Shown: positions 52,601 to 60,655 of the stretch, one piece after another | Layout of the letters: the number at the start of each line of letters is the position of its first letter | Numbering within the stretch: position 1 is the stretch's first letter | Position numbers and translations under genes: made by a program | Notes under the pieces: model-generated | What the model was told of the DNA's origin: nothing | What the model saw: only the letters and a program-made list of their open reading frames with translations | The model's database searches: none | Assembly: GCA_902774265.1 (NCBI GenBank) | Contig: CACYHR010000018.1 | Span: 46,277-110,276, forward strand | Reading direction: 5' to 3' | Source of the DNA: an uncultured Eubacteriales bacterium | Lineage (GTDB): Bacteria; Bacillota; Clostridia; Peptostreptococcales; Anaerovoracaceae | DNA length: 64,000 bases

Positions 52601-54683
52601 TGATCTTATCTCCGGGATAAAAGTATTCGTCACCATCGCTGCCGGTGAGCTTCCAGCACAGGAAGTGCTTGCCTGCCGGAATCCCCCTTTCCAGGGCCGG
52701 CGGCAATTCAGGCATCGTATATTCAGCGCCATACTGCAAAGTCTGCCCTCCATGCTCTCCTCCGGGCATTCCCGGCAGTCCCGGCTGATTTCTTAAGTCA
52801 ACAAATACACTCTCGCCGCGCCACTGCGCAATAATGCTTATGCTGTCATCTATGGTTATTTTGTCCCCCGGCTTGTATAAGGTATCATCATTGCCGATCT
52901 TCCAGCCGGTGAACTGCTTGTGTTCTATCTCAAAATCGCATTCCGGGAATTTATATTCAGCCCCCTTCGCTATTTCCAGATATTTGAGCCCGCTCGTAGC
53001 ATCCATGCTTGGAGCGATAGTAACGGTCCTCCTGTCCGACCATATCGCTTTTATTGTTACATCCTGTTTAAGAGCAAGAAATACCGATTCGGCAGGCAGG
53101 ATCTTTCCGTCCATCTCCCATCCTAATAACATCTTTTTCCGGCTCGGAGGATCGACCACTTCAGCATCAGGCAGATGGAATTTATGATCTTTGTCCGCTT
53201 CATTGACCTGACTCAGTCCATAGCCGCATATGCTGCATGCAGATGATCCTGTAGCCGGATATTTATGAGATTCCGTCGGATAATTACTATAACCGCAGTA
53301 ATCACATTTCTGTTTATGTGTTGTTTCTGTTTTCTCGTAAAATTTATCGGGATGGTTGCAGACCTCAATGCGGGCACTGTAATTGTCCCGGCATGCACTT
53401 TCGCGTTCGCCCGCCGGATATGTTTTGGTGAAATTATCACTGCTGCGTCCGGCCTGTACCTTCATGTTGCCGGCTATGTCCAGTCTGTTATTATCTCTGT
53501 CGTTTTTGCCGGCACCGATCGCGCGCCATCCGCCTGATGCGACCACTACACCGCCGCCGATATATACATTGGCGCCTTCACCGCCTCCGCCCAGCAGGCC
53601 TTCTCTTCCGCCTCCTATGCCGGCCGCGCCGTCGCCGCCTGTTGCAGTCACAGTGCCGCTGTTGATCGTTACATGTCCGTCATCAGCATTACCTTTGTTT
53701 CCGCCTCCTATGCCGGCCGCGCCGTCACCGCCTGTCGCGCTGATGATTCCGCCGTTAATGATAACAGATCCTTCAAGGTCCTCGTCTTCACCGCCTATAC
53801 CGGCATCCTCGGAGGAGCTTGCGACAAGTCTGCCTCTTTTGCCTTTCTGACCCCAGATCGTCAGACTTCCGCCTTCACCGATATGGATACCGTCAGTTGC
53901 GGTGAACGTGCAATCATCCGGAAGGATCAGGTCGACATCTCCCGATACATTTACATGGCCGAATCGGGTATTATCAACTATTGTGTACCAGCCGCTGCCC
54001 ATATTCTGATCTGCAAGACGACAATCCGCTGTTTCCTCCTTGCTGTCATGTGTCGTATCTATATAATTTGTCCTGATACAGGCGCTTGCATGTTTAAGAA
54101 AAATCTCATTTCCATATTCTATGCATCCGGATTTCACCAGACTGTCCCATCTTTCCTGACTGCCCCTGAAGTACACGGTCTGCAAATTGCCGCAGCCGGA
54201 AAAAGCTTCGCGTTCTATCTTTTCCAATCCGGACGGAAGCACGACTGACTTCACTCCGCTGTTTATAAAGGCGCGTTCTTCAATTTCGGTAACGCTGTTC
54301 CCTATAATAACGCTTTTAATACTCCCGCTGTTCTTGAAAGCCCACATGCCAACATTTGTGATACCGTCTTCTATCACTATTCTGTCTATGCTTCCGTATC
54401 TTGCCCAGACAGGATTAAAATGCTCCCCATAATAACCGCCCATGTATCCTCTTCCGGAAATGGTCAGTGTACGCTCGTTAGTCAGCTGGTTTTCGGTCAG
54501 CGTCCATCTGACAGAAAAACTATCAGTACGATCACCGTCACCGCAGAATCCGTCAGCGATCACGTATTCATCTTCATCATACGCAAACACCGTCGTCGGC
54601 ATCACCACAGGCATCATGATGAACATGACGAACATGACGCTGATTGCAATCAATATGGTAAACAGATTTTTTTTAATACTCAT
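49620..54683 (-). CDS. giant secreted mosaic adhesin (LRR, beta-helix, InlB-type repeats, Fn3, BIG2)
   Basis: 1687 residues from ATG 54683 (MSIKKNLFTIL), with AAGGG upstream; a GTG at 54692 is less likely. The signal peptide ends near VFAYD. Modules in order: BspA-type leucine-rich repeats (about 95-195, for example SVTEIEERAFINSG), Gly-rich beta-helix turns with repeated GDGAAGIGGG (about 290-400), three InlB-type beta-grasp repeats ending FTGWKI-like (about 520-715), a second beta-helix with SFEMSGGEFGRN-type coils (about 790-1110), another InlB-type repeat, four Cys-containing HxWGxWT modules (about 1195-1460), an Fn3-like domain (about 1505-1590) and a C-terminal BIG2-like domain. There is no LPXTG anchor. 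It is likely a host- or matrix-binding protein and is first in the surface operon. Confidence 0.9.
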   Translation of the reverse strand: MSIKKNLFTILIAISVMFVMFIMMPVVMPTTVFAYDEDEYVIADGFCGDGDRTDSFSVRWTLTENQLTNERTLTISGRGYMGGYYGEHFNPVWARYGSIDRIVIEDGITNVGMWAFKNSGSIKSVIIGNSVTEIEERAFINSGVKSVVLPSGLEKIEREAFSGCGNLQTVYFRGSQERWDSLVKSGCIEYGNEIFLKHASACIRTNYIDTTHDSKEETADCRLADQNMGSGWYTIVDNTRFGHVNVSGDVDLILPDDCTFTATDGIHIGEGGSLTIWGQKGKRGRLVASSSEDAGIGGEDEDLEGSVIINGGIISATGGDGAAGIGGGNKGNADDGHVTINSGTVTATGGDGAAGIGGGREGLLGGGGEGANVYIGGGVVVASGGWRAIGAGKNDRDNNRLDIAGNMKVQAGRSSDNFTKTYPAGERESACRDNYSARIEVCNHPDKFYEKTETTHKQKCDYCGYSNYPTESHKYPATGSSACSICGYGLSQVNEADKDHKFHLPDAEVVDPPSRKKMLLGWEMDGKILPAESVFLALKQDVTIKAIWSDRRTVTIAPSMDATSGLKYLEIAKGAEYKFPECDFEIEHKQFTGWKIGNDDTLYKPGDKITIDDSISIIAQWRGESVFVDLRNQPGLPGMPGGEHGGQTLQYGAEYTMPELPPALERGIPAGKHFLCWKLTGSDGDEYFYPGDKIKVEKDIAFIAVYKSDWQCLQQKLYDAKAGAVVKASDYRVDSDTFRAKKGDKPLAVRANGVTLDLDGITLDGSEIKGAVILDGNYNLTIKDSKTSSPGRIISKDSTCITVTNLAELVLNGAVISGADTGIGVEVSNGGAFTMKSGEISGFKNPESNGAGVYVGDNGYFSMEGGEIRGNSSACGSAVYLERSASFIMTGGQLKGNKAVTGDAGEESQSGGAAAKGCGGAVFINGGSSFEISGGNIYGNTAKFSGGGVCAYSGSFEMSGGEFGRNTALENCGGAVDVCNTASFKMTGGYIRNVNEAEDGAGVYITDQGSFDMRGGDIEKNEGGGVFVKAGTMNVSGAPVIRNNTKGKLAYNLCLESSSDSSGSRKITIDGVLKEDADIGVTKSSGGVFTAGYKSKMGSNAPAKYFSSDDKSYDLMLAGDGEVMLSEPNEFTVTFNTDGGSEIGSRTVKKGETLSKPDDPVKAGSVFEGWKIEGEDDFYDFSKPVKKHFTLRAVWHVHNWGEATYEWAADCKTVTAKRVCRRDPAHVETETVNTTSKVTKQATCEEAGITEYTASFTNKAFTTKTSNMSDIEPIGHDWGGWTVKEQATETETGLEERFCKRNGNHKDQRVIPKLVPGEHVHNMKLIEGSDAECEHFGRKTYYECQDCGGWFADEAGKTPVSMKDIYIPARGHKRGTPANEGDVTKATCSSVGGYNLTTRCINCGKVLGTPERVVIPVDPDSHVWGEWTVTTPPTEYEEGTEARVCKENEAHVETREIPKLKPSDGGEGGSGPGASLETAEEEITALKANEEPKGSSFAQLKFRSTKQTSKSVTLKWSGVKGASKYLIYGSRCGSSSQMKKIAELKGGATSKKITKLSGKKIRKGTMYKFVIVAADNDNKVIFTSKSIYTASKGGKTGNYKSVKVNKSVLRNAAKLRAGRTLKLKAKAVKNSSKLRIKKYVGLRYESSDTDIATVSSKGVIKAKTKGTCYVYAYAQNGVYKTIRTKVR

Positions 54684-54794
54684 AATAATCACCCTTTATT
54701 TCGGAAGCAGTTGCCGTAATTAAATCTGCATTATCCATCTATATCATCCGGATCTGCAGGAACTTCATCTCTAATACTACCCTCTGATGCAGCA

Positions 54795-54823
54795 ATTATA
54801 CATTCCTGCAGGCTTTCATACAA
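54795..54823 (-). promoter_or_regulatory. promoter candidate for the adhesin operon
   Basis: On the - strand TATAAT (54800-54795) is preceded at 17 bases by TTGTAT (54823-54818). It lies about 110 bases before ATG 54683 and would drive the seven-gene run ending at 39173. The -10 box is perfect and the -35 box is a half match. Confidence 0.5.
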
Positions 54824-55010
54824 CCGATACAGCAGTATAAGCCTATATCTTATTTCTGCAATTCAGCACTCGGCATTCATGCAAAGGCCGCTGTCACGAT
54901 GTGGTTCCTGCAGATTCTCTGCCTGTCGCTTCCTTGTAATACAGTCATCGCCGGGCGACAGAAGCCTGTCGCTAGCTTATCGATAGTTACACAAAAGATT
55001 TGCAAAATAA

Positions 55011-55170
55011 TTCGCCATGATGTTCGGTTCAGCAACATTTACCATGAGCAACATAAGAGTTTTCACATTGTATGGCGAAAATTGCATTCTGTACTATTGA
55101 CAGCAACTCTCTGCATCTGTTAATATATCTCCAATTTATAACAAATAAATTGTTCTCATTTTATGTTGCT
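55011..55170. promoter_or_regulatory. array of repeated and inverted boxes around the HTH-dehydrogenase promoter
   Basis: AGCAACATTT (55031-55040) and AGCAACATAA (55047-55056) are direct repeats 16 bases apart. TTATGTTGCT (55161-55170) is the exact inverse of the second. TTCGCCAT (55011-55018) and ATGGCGAA (55072-55079) form a perfect dyad around the direct repeats. CAATTTAT/ATAAATTG (55132-55152) is a further dyad downstream of the promoter. The set brackets the promoter at 55097-55126 on both sides and ends 18 bases before the gene. The encoded protein has an XRE DNA-binding domain, so autoregulation is a natural inference. Confidence 0.6.
55097..55126 (+). promoter_or_regulatory. promoter of the HTH-dehydrogenase fusion gene
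   Basis: TTGACA at 55097-55102 and TAATAT at 55121-55126 with an 18-base spacer and an extended -10 TG (55118-55119). The leader before the start at 55188 is about 55 bases. The 500-base gap from 54684 to 55187 otherwise holds the divergent adhesin promoter and GCCTGTCGCT/GCGACAG repeats around 54920-54975. Confidence 0.75.
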
Positions 55171-55187
55171 GTTAATAACACTTTTCA

Positions 55188-56705
55188 ATGAAAGGATCTA
55201 CTGCTTTGAAGAAATTATCACTTAAATTACTTGCCGAGACAGTTGTCTCTGCGCGCAAGTCAAAAAATATTACTCAGGTTCAATTATCTAAAGAGACAGG
55301 GATCAACAGATCCATATTATCACGGCTGGAGTCAGAGGACTATATGCCTTCTGTCGATCAGTTACAGGCACTTTCAGAAGTGCTGGGTTTTGATACAGCC
55401 TCCCTTTTTATCGATCCTGACAGCACATCCGATGATGCCCCGCTCGGTACATATAACATCGCAGTCGCGGGAATGGGTTATGTGGGACTGTCCCTGGCCG
55501 TTTTGCTTTCTCAGCACAACAATGTAACAGTTGTTGATATTATTCCGGAGAAAGTTGAAAAGCTGAACAACTACATTTCTCCGATAAGGGATGAATACAT
55601 CGAAAAATACCTGGCGGAAGCAAAAGCCGGTGAACGTGTTCTGAACCTCACCGCCACAACAGATGGATATAATGCATATCGTTCCGCAGACTATATCATT
55701 ATTGCGGCTCCGACGAATTACGATCCGAAATCAAATTATTTCGATTGCTCGGCAGTTGAATCCGTAATAGAGACTGTACTGAAATCAAATGAAGATTCCG
55801 GCAGTCATCCGACCATAGTGATCAAATCCACCGTACCTGTCGGATTTACAGAATCGGTTCGAAAAAAATTCGGCGTAGACAACATTCTGTTCAGCCCGGA
55901 ATTTCTGCGTGAATCCAAGGCTCTCTACGACAATCTGTATCCGAGCAGAATTATCGTCGGCTGCAATGAGGCCACTTCAGATAAGGCCCGGACTTTTGCC
56001 GCATTGCTCAGGCAAAGCGCAATAAAGAATAATATAACCACCCTTTTCATGGGATACACAGAGGCAGAGGCCACGAAGCTTTTTGTCAATACCTACCTCG
56101 CACTGAGAGTTTCATACTTCAACGAGCTTGACACCTATGCCGAGCTTAAGGAACTGAATACAGCCTCGATAATCAAAGGCGTATGTCTGGATCCTCGCGT
56201 AGGCGATTTTTATAATAATCCATCATTCGGATACGGCGGCTACTGTCTGCCTAAGGATACGAAGCAGCTGCTAGCAAACTACAATAATGTACCGCAGAAT
56301 ATGATGTCTGCAATAGTTGACAGCAATCGTACCCGCAAAGACTTTATCGCAGACAGAGTTCTTCAGATGGCCGGCTACTATAGCTATTCTGATAATGACT
56401 ATGAACAGTCAAGGGAAAAAGAAGTTGTGATCGGAGTTTACCGGTTGACAATGAAGAGTAATTCCGACAACTTCCGTCAGTCATCAATTCAGGGAATCAT
56501 GAAGAGAATAAAAGCGAAGGGTGCTACCATAGTCATCTACGAGCCGACTCTTGAAAACGGAAGCACATTCTTCGGCAGCAAGGTCGTTAATGACCTGAAT
56601 TTATTCAAGGAAATGTGCGGATGCATTATCGCAAACAGATACGATTCAGTTCTTGATGATGTAGAAGACAAAGTATATACACGTGACCTGTTCAGGCGCG
56701 ATTAA
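55188..56705 (+). CDS. UDP-glucose/GDP-mannose dehydrogenase with N-terminal XRE helix-turn-helix
   Basis: 505 residues from ATG 55188, which has no ribosome binding site; TTG 55206 (reading MKKLSLK) is preceded by AAAGGA and may be the true start. Residues about 15-70 are an XRE/Cro [23 protein letters not shown] then [15 protein letters not shown]. The dehydrogenase follows: Rossmann motif [14 protein letters not shown] (95-108), NAD-site [21 protein letters not shown] and the catalytic Cys353 in [10 protein letters not shown]. It should oxidise a UDP-hexose (such as UDP-glucose or UDP-ManNAc) to the uronic acid for capsule or surface polysaccharide. The fusion to a DNA-binding domain is unusual; it may let the enzyme sense NAD or UDP-sugar and control its own promoter. 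No other sugar genes are adjacent. Confidence 0.93.
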   Translation: MKGSTALKKLSLKLLAETVVSARKSKNITQVQLSKETGINRSILSRLESEDYMPSVDQLQALSEVLGFDTASLFIDPDSTSDDAPLGTYNIAVAGMGYVGLSLAVLLSQHNNVTVVDIIPEKVEKLNNYISPIRDEYIEKYLAEAKAGERVLNLTATTDGYNAYRSADYIIIAAPTNYDPKSNYFDCSAVESVIETVLKSNEDSGSHPTIVIKSTVPVGFTESVRKKFGVDNILFSPEFLRESKALYDNLYPSRIIVGCNEATSDKARTFAALLRQSAIKNNITTLFMGYTEAEATKLFVNTYLALRVSYFNELDTYAELKELNTASIIKGVCLDPRVGDFYNNPSFGYGGYCLPKDTKQLLANYNNVPQNMMSAIVDSNRTRKDFIADRVLQMAGYYSYSDNDYEQSREKEVVIGVYRLTMKSNSDNFRQSSIQGIMKRIKAKGATIVIYEPTLENGSTFFGSKVVNDLNLFKEMCGCIIANRYDSVLDDVEDKVYTRDLFRRD

Positions 56706-56734
56706 TATAAAGATTAAGACTATGATTAATTCCT

Positions 56735-56768
56735 CGCCGATGTCATTATTTTGGCATCGGCGTTTGGG
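56735..56768 (+). terminator. terminator after the HTH-dehydrogenase gene
   Basis: CGCCGATG (56735-56742) pairs with CATCGGCG (56755-56762) and is followed by TTTGGG. The U-run is short but the stem is perfect and lies 30 bases after the stop. Confidence 0.7.
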
Positions 56769-56789
56769 TATTATTCATTGCTGCAATCC

Positions 56790-57323
56790 TCAGTATCTGA
56801 CAGAAAATCTTCTGTGGGTTTTTTCGTATTCAAGCTTGTCAAGTGTCTTCGGAGGCTTGCTTTCTGCAGGGATTCCAAGTGAAAGTATCCCTACTATCCT
56901 GTATCGTTCAGGAAGCGAAAGGATGCTGCGCGCATTTTCCTCTGCGTCGATCCCGTCTGCAGACTGTCTCATATGAAGCTGTATCCAGCAAGAACCCAGG
57001 CCCTGATCTGCGGCCATGAGGTGCATATAAGTCAGTGCGATCGAGGAATCCTCTATCCATGTGTCCGCTTTATCCGGATCAGCAGCCACAACTACAGCAG
57101 CTGCGGATTCCTCGAGCATAGCTGCACCGGCTTTCTTTACCGACGCCAGTTTCTTCAGGATTTCTTTGTCTGTAACTGCATAGAACTCGCAGGGTCTGCG
57201 GTCCATGCTCGTAGGCGCAAGAAGTCCCGCCTGCAGAACTTTATCGAGCTTCTCTTCCGGGATCTTTTCATCCGTATATCTGCGTATGCTCCGCCTCTTT
57301 AACATCACTTCCATCAGTTCCAT
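56790..57323 (-). CDS. nitroreductase-family flavoprotein
   Basis: 177 residues, start ATG 57323. FMN-binding pattern RRSIRRYTDEKIPEEKL and LLAPTSMDRRPCEFYAV at the N-terminus, then EDSSIALTYMHLMAADQGLGSCW and the C-terminal GILSLGIPAE. It is similar in size to the nitroreductase at 35754 but clearly diverged. It lies next to a broken third nitroreductase (57484-58083), suggesting a local duplication or an inherited cluster. The substrate is unknown; quinones and nitroaromatics are usual for the family. It converges with the HTH-dehydrogenase gene. Confidence 0.9.
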   Translation of the reverse strand: MELMEVMLKRRSIRRYTDEKIPEEKLDKVLQAGLLAPTSMDRRPCEFYAVTDKEILKKLASVKKAGAAMLEESAAAVVVAADPDKADTWIEDSSIALTYMHLMAADQGLGSCWIQLHMRQSADGIDAEENARSILSLPERYRIVGILSLGIPAESKPPKTLDKLEYEKTHRRFSVRY

Positions 57324-57369
57324 ATCAACACTTTTCCTTTCAATCTACTGACCATACAACACTTATTAT

Positions 57370-57400
57370 GCAGTTTCCTGCGCGAACAGAACGTATTCCT
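57370..57400. repeat. short intergenic hairpin repeat, copy 2
   Basis: Matches 39084-39115 at about 28 of 32 positions (GCAGTTTCCTGCGCGAACA...). On the - strand it reads GCAGGAAACTGC, a stem with a GAAA loop. It lies about 47 bases upstream of the nitroreductase start at 57323, a placement like that of copy 1 before the bile salt hydrolase gene. Confidence 0.55.
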
Positions 57401-57483
57401 GCATTCCACTCAGTTTCACCATGTCTCACTACATATAACGTCTTACTACATAAAACCGGTAAATACTTTTCACATACGGGTTT

Positions 57484-58083
57484 TCATCTGATCCAGCTGA
57501 TGTTCTCTTCGCGGAGATCATGCGCTTCCTTCTGATCAGTTGCATACCCGAGAGAAAGAGCTATTACGAAATCGTATCCGTCAGGGCATCCGAGTCTGGC
57601 TCTCAGCTCATCAGCCTTTTCTCCTGTGAATGCCGGGCGCGGGAGTCCGAGTATAACGCTTCCCACGCCGAGGCTTTCCGCTGCAAGCGCCATATTCTCC
57701 ACTGCGATCCCGCAGTCCACATGCGACCAGTAGAAATCTTTTTCAACGAATTATGAAGATTACCGTAGGTGCGTAGTAGAAAATCTGAAAATCCGGATCT
57801 TTGAAGCGCGGGCTTCCGGTTTCACGGGTCATGTTTTCTGCCGCTTCATCATGAACTTCCTGTATGAGATCTGCATCCTGTACAACAGAGAAATGCCATG
57901 GCTGTCTGTTCCTTGCGCTCGGTGCTTCAAGTCCTGCTTTCAGTATAGCCGAAAGAACATCCTCCGGCAGCTGATCCTTCTTATATACTCTGTGCGATCT
58001 GCGGTTTGATATTGCCTGTACATTATCAATTCTGTAGATTTTAGCGTATTCGAGTTTCTGATCGCTTGCATGGCAGCTTCCAT
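57484..58083 (-). pseudogene. frameshifted nitroreductase
   Basis: Homology to nitroreductases runs through three frames. ATG 58083, with AGGAG seven bases upstream, opens a frame that must shift near 58050-58063 to reach QKLEYAKIYRIDNVQAISNR and GLEAPSARNRQPWHFSVV. That frame ends at a TGA (57745-57743) just after APTVIFIIR. The rest continues one base over as VEKDFYWSHVDCGIAVENMA to the stop at 57484. Two separate shifts make sequencing error less likely than true decay, though a draft assembly error is possible. The start overlaps the downstream side of the amidase gene by a gap of only ten bases, so it was probably the last gene of that operon. Confidence 0.8.
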
Positions 58084-58093
58084 TGCAGCGCTC

Positions 58094-60631
58094 CTAACGC
58101 ACGACGATCTTAATAGTCTTCGTCTTAGCCTTGCGGTTCTTATTCGCTTTGGATTTGGCTGTCACATAGATGGTGCACTTACTGATTTTCTTATTCAGGG
58201 TGAGCTTACCGGTATTGCTGTTGACTTTGACCCTGGACTTCTGGCCGTTAGTGACTTTTCTGACTGAGAATCGGACTTTGGAAGAGCCCTTTGTAAGCTT
58301 GCTTACTTTGATCTTATTCCCGGACACTTTCACCTTGAAGCTGGTTTTGCCTTTGACGATAGTGAAGTTTGCCGCTTTGCTGCCGGTGAAATTGGCGCCG
58401 GCAGGTGTGATCAGGACGCCGGCCGTGCCGACGTTCAGGTTATCGCTGTACGCGACATTGTAATCCTGATCCTGAACAAGTGTGAGCCCCGCGAAATGGA
58501 TTTTTACAGCGGGAGTGCATTTATTCCCGGTGTATTCATACTGTGTCCTGCTCAGAGTCAGCTCGGCTTTTGAGAGATCGATGCCTGAGGTCCTGAGCGC
58601 GGCAATTGTTTTGTCGTAGGCTTTTGCGAGGTCATAAGCCGCATCGTAGACTGCATACGGATCGGATCTGTCGACAGAAGCGGCTCTGTCGTAGGCCTTC
58701 TCCATCAGCCGCACCTTCCCTTCGGGTTTGCTTCCGAAGGCAGCATAATCGATACTGTAGACCTCGTCCATCAGCGCTTCCAGATAAGCATTGAGGTGAT
58801 CGTCCTTAAGAGCAGGCGTGGTCTCGGGCATCTGACGGATGTCCGGTCCGGCCTGCTGTTCGTAGGCATAGGCGATCTGCATCAGAGTTTTTTCGTCTCC
58901 GAATTTACCGACAACATGCATCCCGAGAGGCATTGGATTCGGACAAGTCTCATCTGTTTCAGAAAAGCCCATAGGGATCACCATGTCCGGGCATCCGTAG
59001 AACACCCCGAACAGATACGCGTTCTGATTGTTAAACGTACTCACGCCCTGATTGATCTGCTGCCAGGCGTCGAAATAATCATCATAATCATGCGCTGCAA
59101 CGTCCGTGTTCACCAGGAATATGATCGCATCCACATTTTTCTGTTTCATCACCTTGCTAAAGGCGGCTCTGGCGGGCAGAGCCGTGTCCCAGATCTTGTA
59201 TCGCTTATACCCGTTTATTTCCAATGTGTATGGATTTGTTGTTTCTTCGAAAGAATCCGCGTATTTTTCGATATCCGTCGGATCATCCGACAGATTCGTA
59301 TAGTCGATCCCGTATTTCCCGGTGGAAACAAGTTCTTTCAAAGTCTTATACGGCGCATTGTCGCCATGCTCATAGAGATAGCGGTTCATATCGTATTCTA
59401 TCGTGTCTGAAAAACTGTACCAGAAGAAGTCCATAAATGCGTCATTAAGAACATCATCCGAAAGTACATCTGACATATCCACCAGTGAGGCGCCGGCTTT
59501 TCTGAGATCCGCTCTGGTACGCCTGATGATCTGTGCAACCTTGGTATCCGGATCTTTCACTTCATATTTGTCGGTACCGTCATCATTTTTACCGATTATT
59601 TTCTTATTGACAAACGATGATTCAAGATAACCGATTCGCTTGCCTTTGAGGCCGACCGCCGAAAGATATTTTGTGTAGCCGTCCGCAACGAGGCCGTCCG
59701 CGTCCGCTTCCTGTGTATAATCATCGTTTGGGTCGGTGCCGGCCATCGTCTCCAGAGCCAGTGCCATATCTTCGGCGGTTCTGGCCATTGGACCGGTGGT
59801 ATCCTTGAACCCTGTCAGCGGAATGATACCGTCAATGGACGTCAGGCCTTTGGACGGTCTGATCCCGTACAGGTTGCACGAAGAGGACGGGTTTCGGATA
59901 GAACCGCCGGTGTCTGTACCGAATCCGATCGTCGCAAAATTGGCTGCCACGGCGACGGCGGTACCTCCGGAGGAGCCTGCCGGTGATCTCGTCACATCAT
60001 AAGGATTGTGCGTGTTGCCCCCAATCAGAGAATGGGAATCCCACGCGCTGCTGGCAAATTCAGAGAGATTTGCCTTCGCAATGACGACGGCACCTGCCGC
60101 CTTCAGTTTTTTTACGGTGAAGGCGTCTTTCTCTGAGATGAAATCTGCCAATGCGAGCGAGCCGCCGGTGGTGGCAGTCCCCGTCACATCATAATTGTCC
60201 TTAACAACGATCGGGATACCGTGGAGCGGCCCCCGGACCTTTCCGGCCGCTCTTTCTTCGTCAAGCGCCCGCGCCTCTTTGAGAGCATTTGGATTGATAC
60301 TGATAACAGAGTTCAGTTTTTTCTTTTTGTCGTATGTCCGGATCCTGTCGATGTACATCTGCACCAGCTGCTCTGATGTGACGTTGCCCTTTTTCATCTC
60401 ATCCGACAGACTCGCAACGGTTGCATCCATGATGTCGATGGTTGTAAACAGATCCTCCAGCTGAGCGACCGCTGTCTTTTCATGATCAAATTCATAGGAT
60501 GCTTCCGCGGCGGCTGCGTAGATGAACAAACCTCCACCGTCACTAAGCATCATAACGACGGACACGATCACTGCCATACCCGCATATATTACCCTTTTGA
60601 CCAATGCAGACTCTCTTATTCTATCAATCAT
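58094..60631 (-). CDS. exported amidase-signature hydrolase with C-terminal MBG/BIG2-like domains
   Basis: 845 residues. A signal or anchor segment spans about 12-42 (VIYAGMAVIVSVVMMLS). The amidase-signature domain (about 65-590) has the Ser-cisSer-Lys triad: Lys144 in PIVVKDNYD, the Ser pair at 220-221 in AGSSGGTAVAVAAN and Ser244 in GTDTGGSIRNP. Family members hydrolyse amides or transfer ammonia; GatA is the housekeeping form, but the export signal and the lack of GatB/C here argue for a secreted amidase. After a helical linker, an MBG/YDG-like repeat (LTLSRTQYEYTGN...) and a BIG2-like basic domain follow to the end. ATG 60631 has GGGGGAT upstream and lies 24 bases after the radical SAM gene. 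The substrate is unknown. Confidence 0.9.
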   Translation of the reverse strand: MIDRIRESALVKRVIYAGMAVIVSVVMMLSDGGGLFIYAAAAEASYEFDHEKTAVAQLEDLFTTIDIMDATVASLSDEMKKGNVTSEQLVQMYIDRIRTYDKKKKLNSVISINPNALKEARALDEERAAGKVRGPLHGIPIVVKDNYDVTGTATTGGSLALADFISEKDAFTVKKLKAAGAVVIAKANLSEFASSAWDSHSLIGGNTHNPYDVTRSPAGSSGGTAVAVAANFATIGFGTDTGGSIRNPSSSCNLYGIRPSKGLTSIDGIIPLTGFKDTTGPMARTAEDMALALETMAGTDPNDDYTQEADADGLVADGYTKYLSAVGLKGKRIGYLESSFVNKKIIGKNDDGTDKYEVKDPDTKVAQIIRRTRADLRKAGASLVDMSDVLSDDVLNDAFMDFFWYSFSDTIEYDMNRYLYEHGDNAPYKTLKELVSTGKYGIDYTNLSDDPTDIEKYADSFEETTNPYTLEINGYKRYKIWDTALPARAAFSKVMKQKNVDAIIFLVNTDVAAHDYDDYFDAWQQINQGVSTFNNQNAYLFGVFYGCPDMVIPMGFSETDETCPNPMPLGMHVVGKFGDEKTLMQIAYAYEQQAGPDIRQMPETTPALKDDHLNAYLEALMDEVYSIDYAAFGSKPEGKVRLMEKAYDRAASVDRSDPYAVYDAAYDLAKAYDKTIAALRTSGIDLSKAELTLSRTQYEYTGNKCTPAVKIHFAGLTLVQDQDYNVAYSDNLNVGTAGVLITPAGANFTGSKAANFTIVKGKTSFKVKVSGNKIKVSKLTKGSSKVRFSVRKVTNGQKSRVKVNSNTGKLTLNKKISKCTIYVTAKSKANKNRKAKTKTIKIVVR

Positions 60632-60655
60632 ACTGTATCCCCCATTCTCTCAGCG

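Noticed and set aside
57484-57720. Separate 78-codon nitroreductase-like gene starting at GTG 57720
   Set aside because: Homology continues upstream in another frame, so this is the 3' part of a frameshifted gene rather than an independent one.
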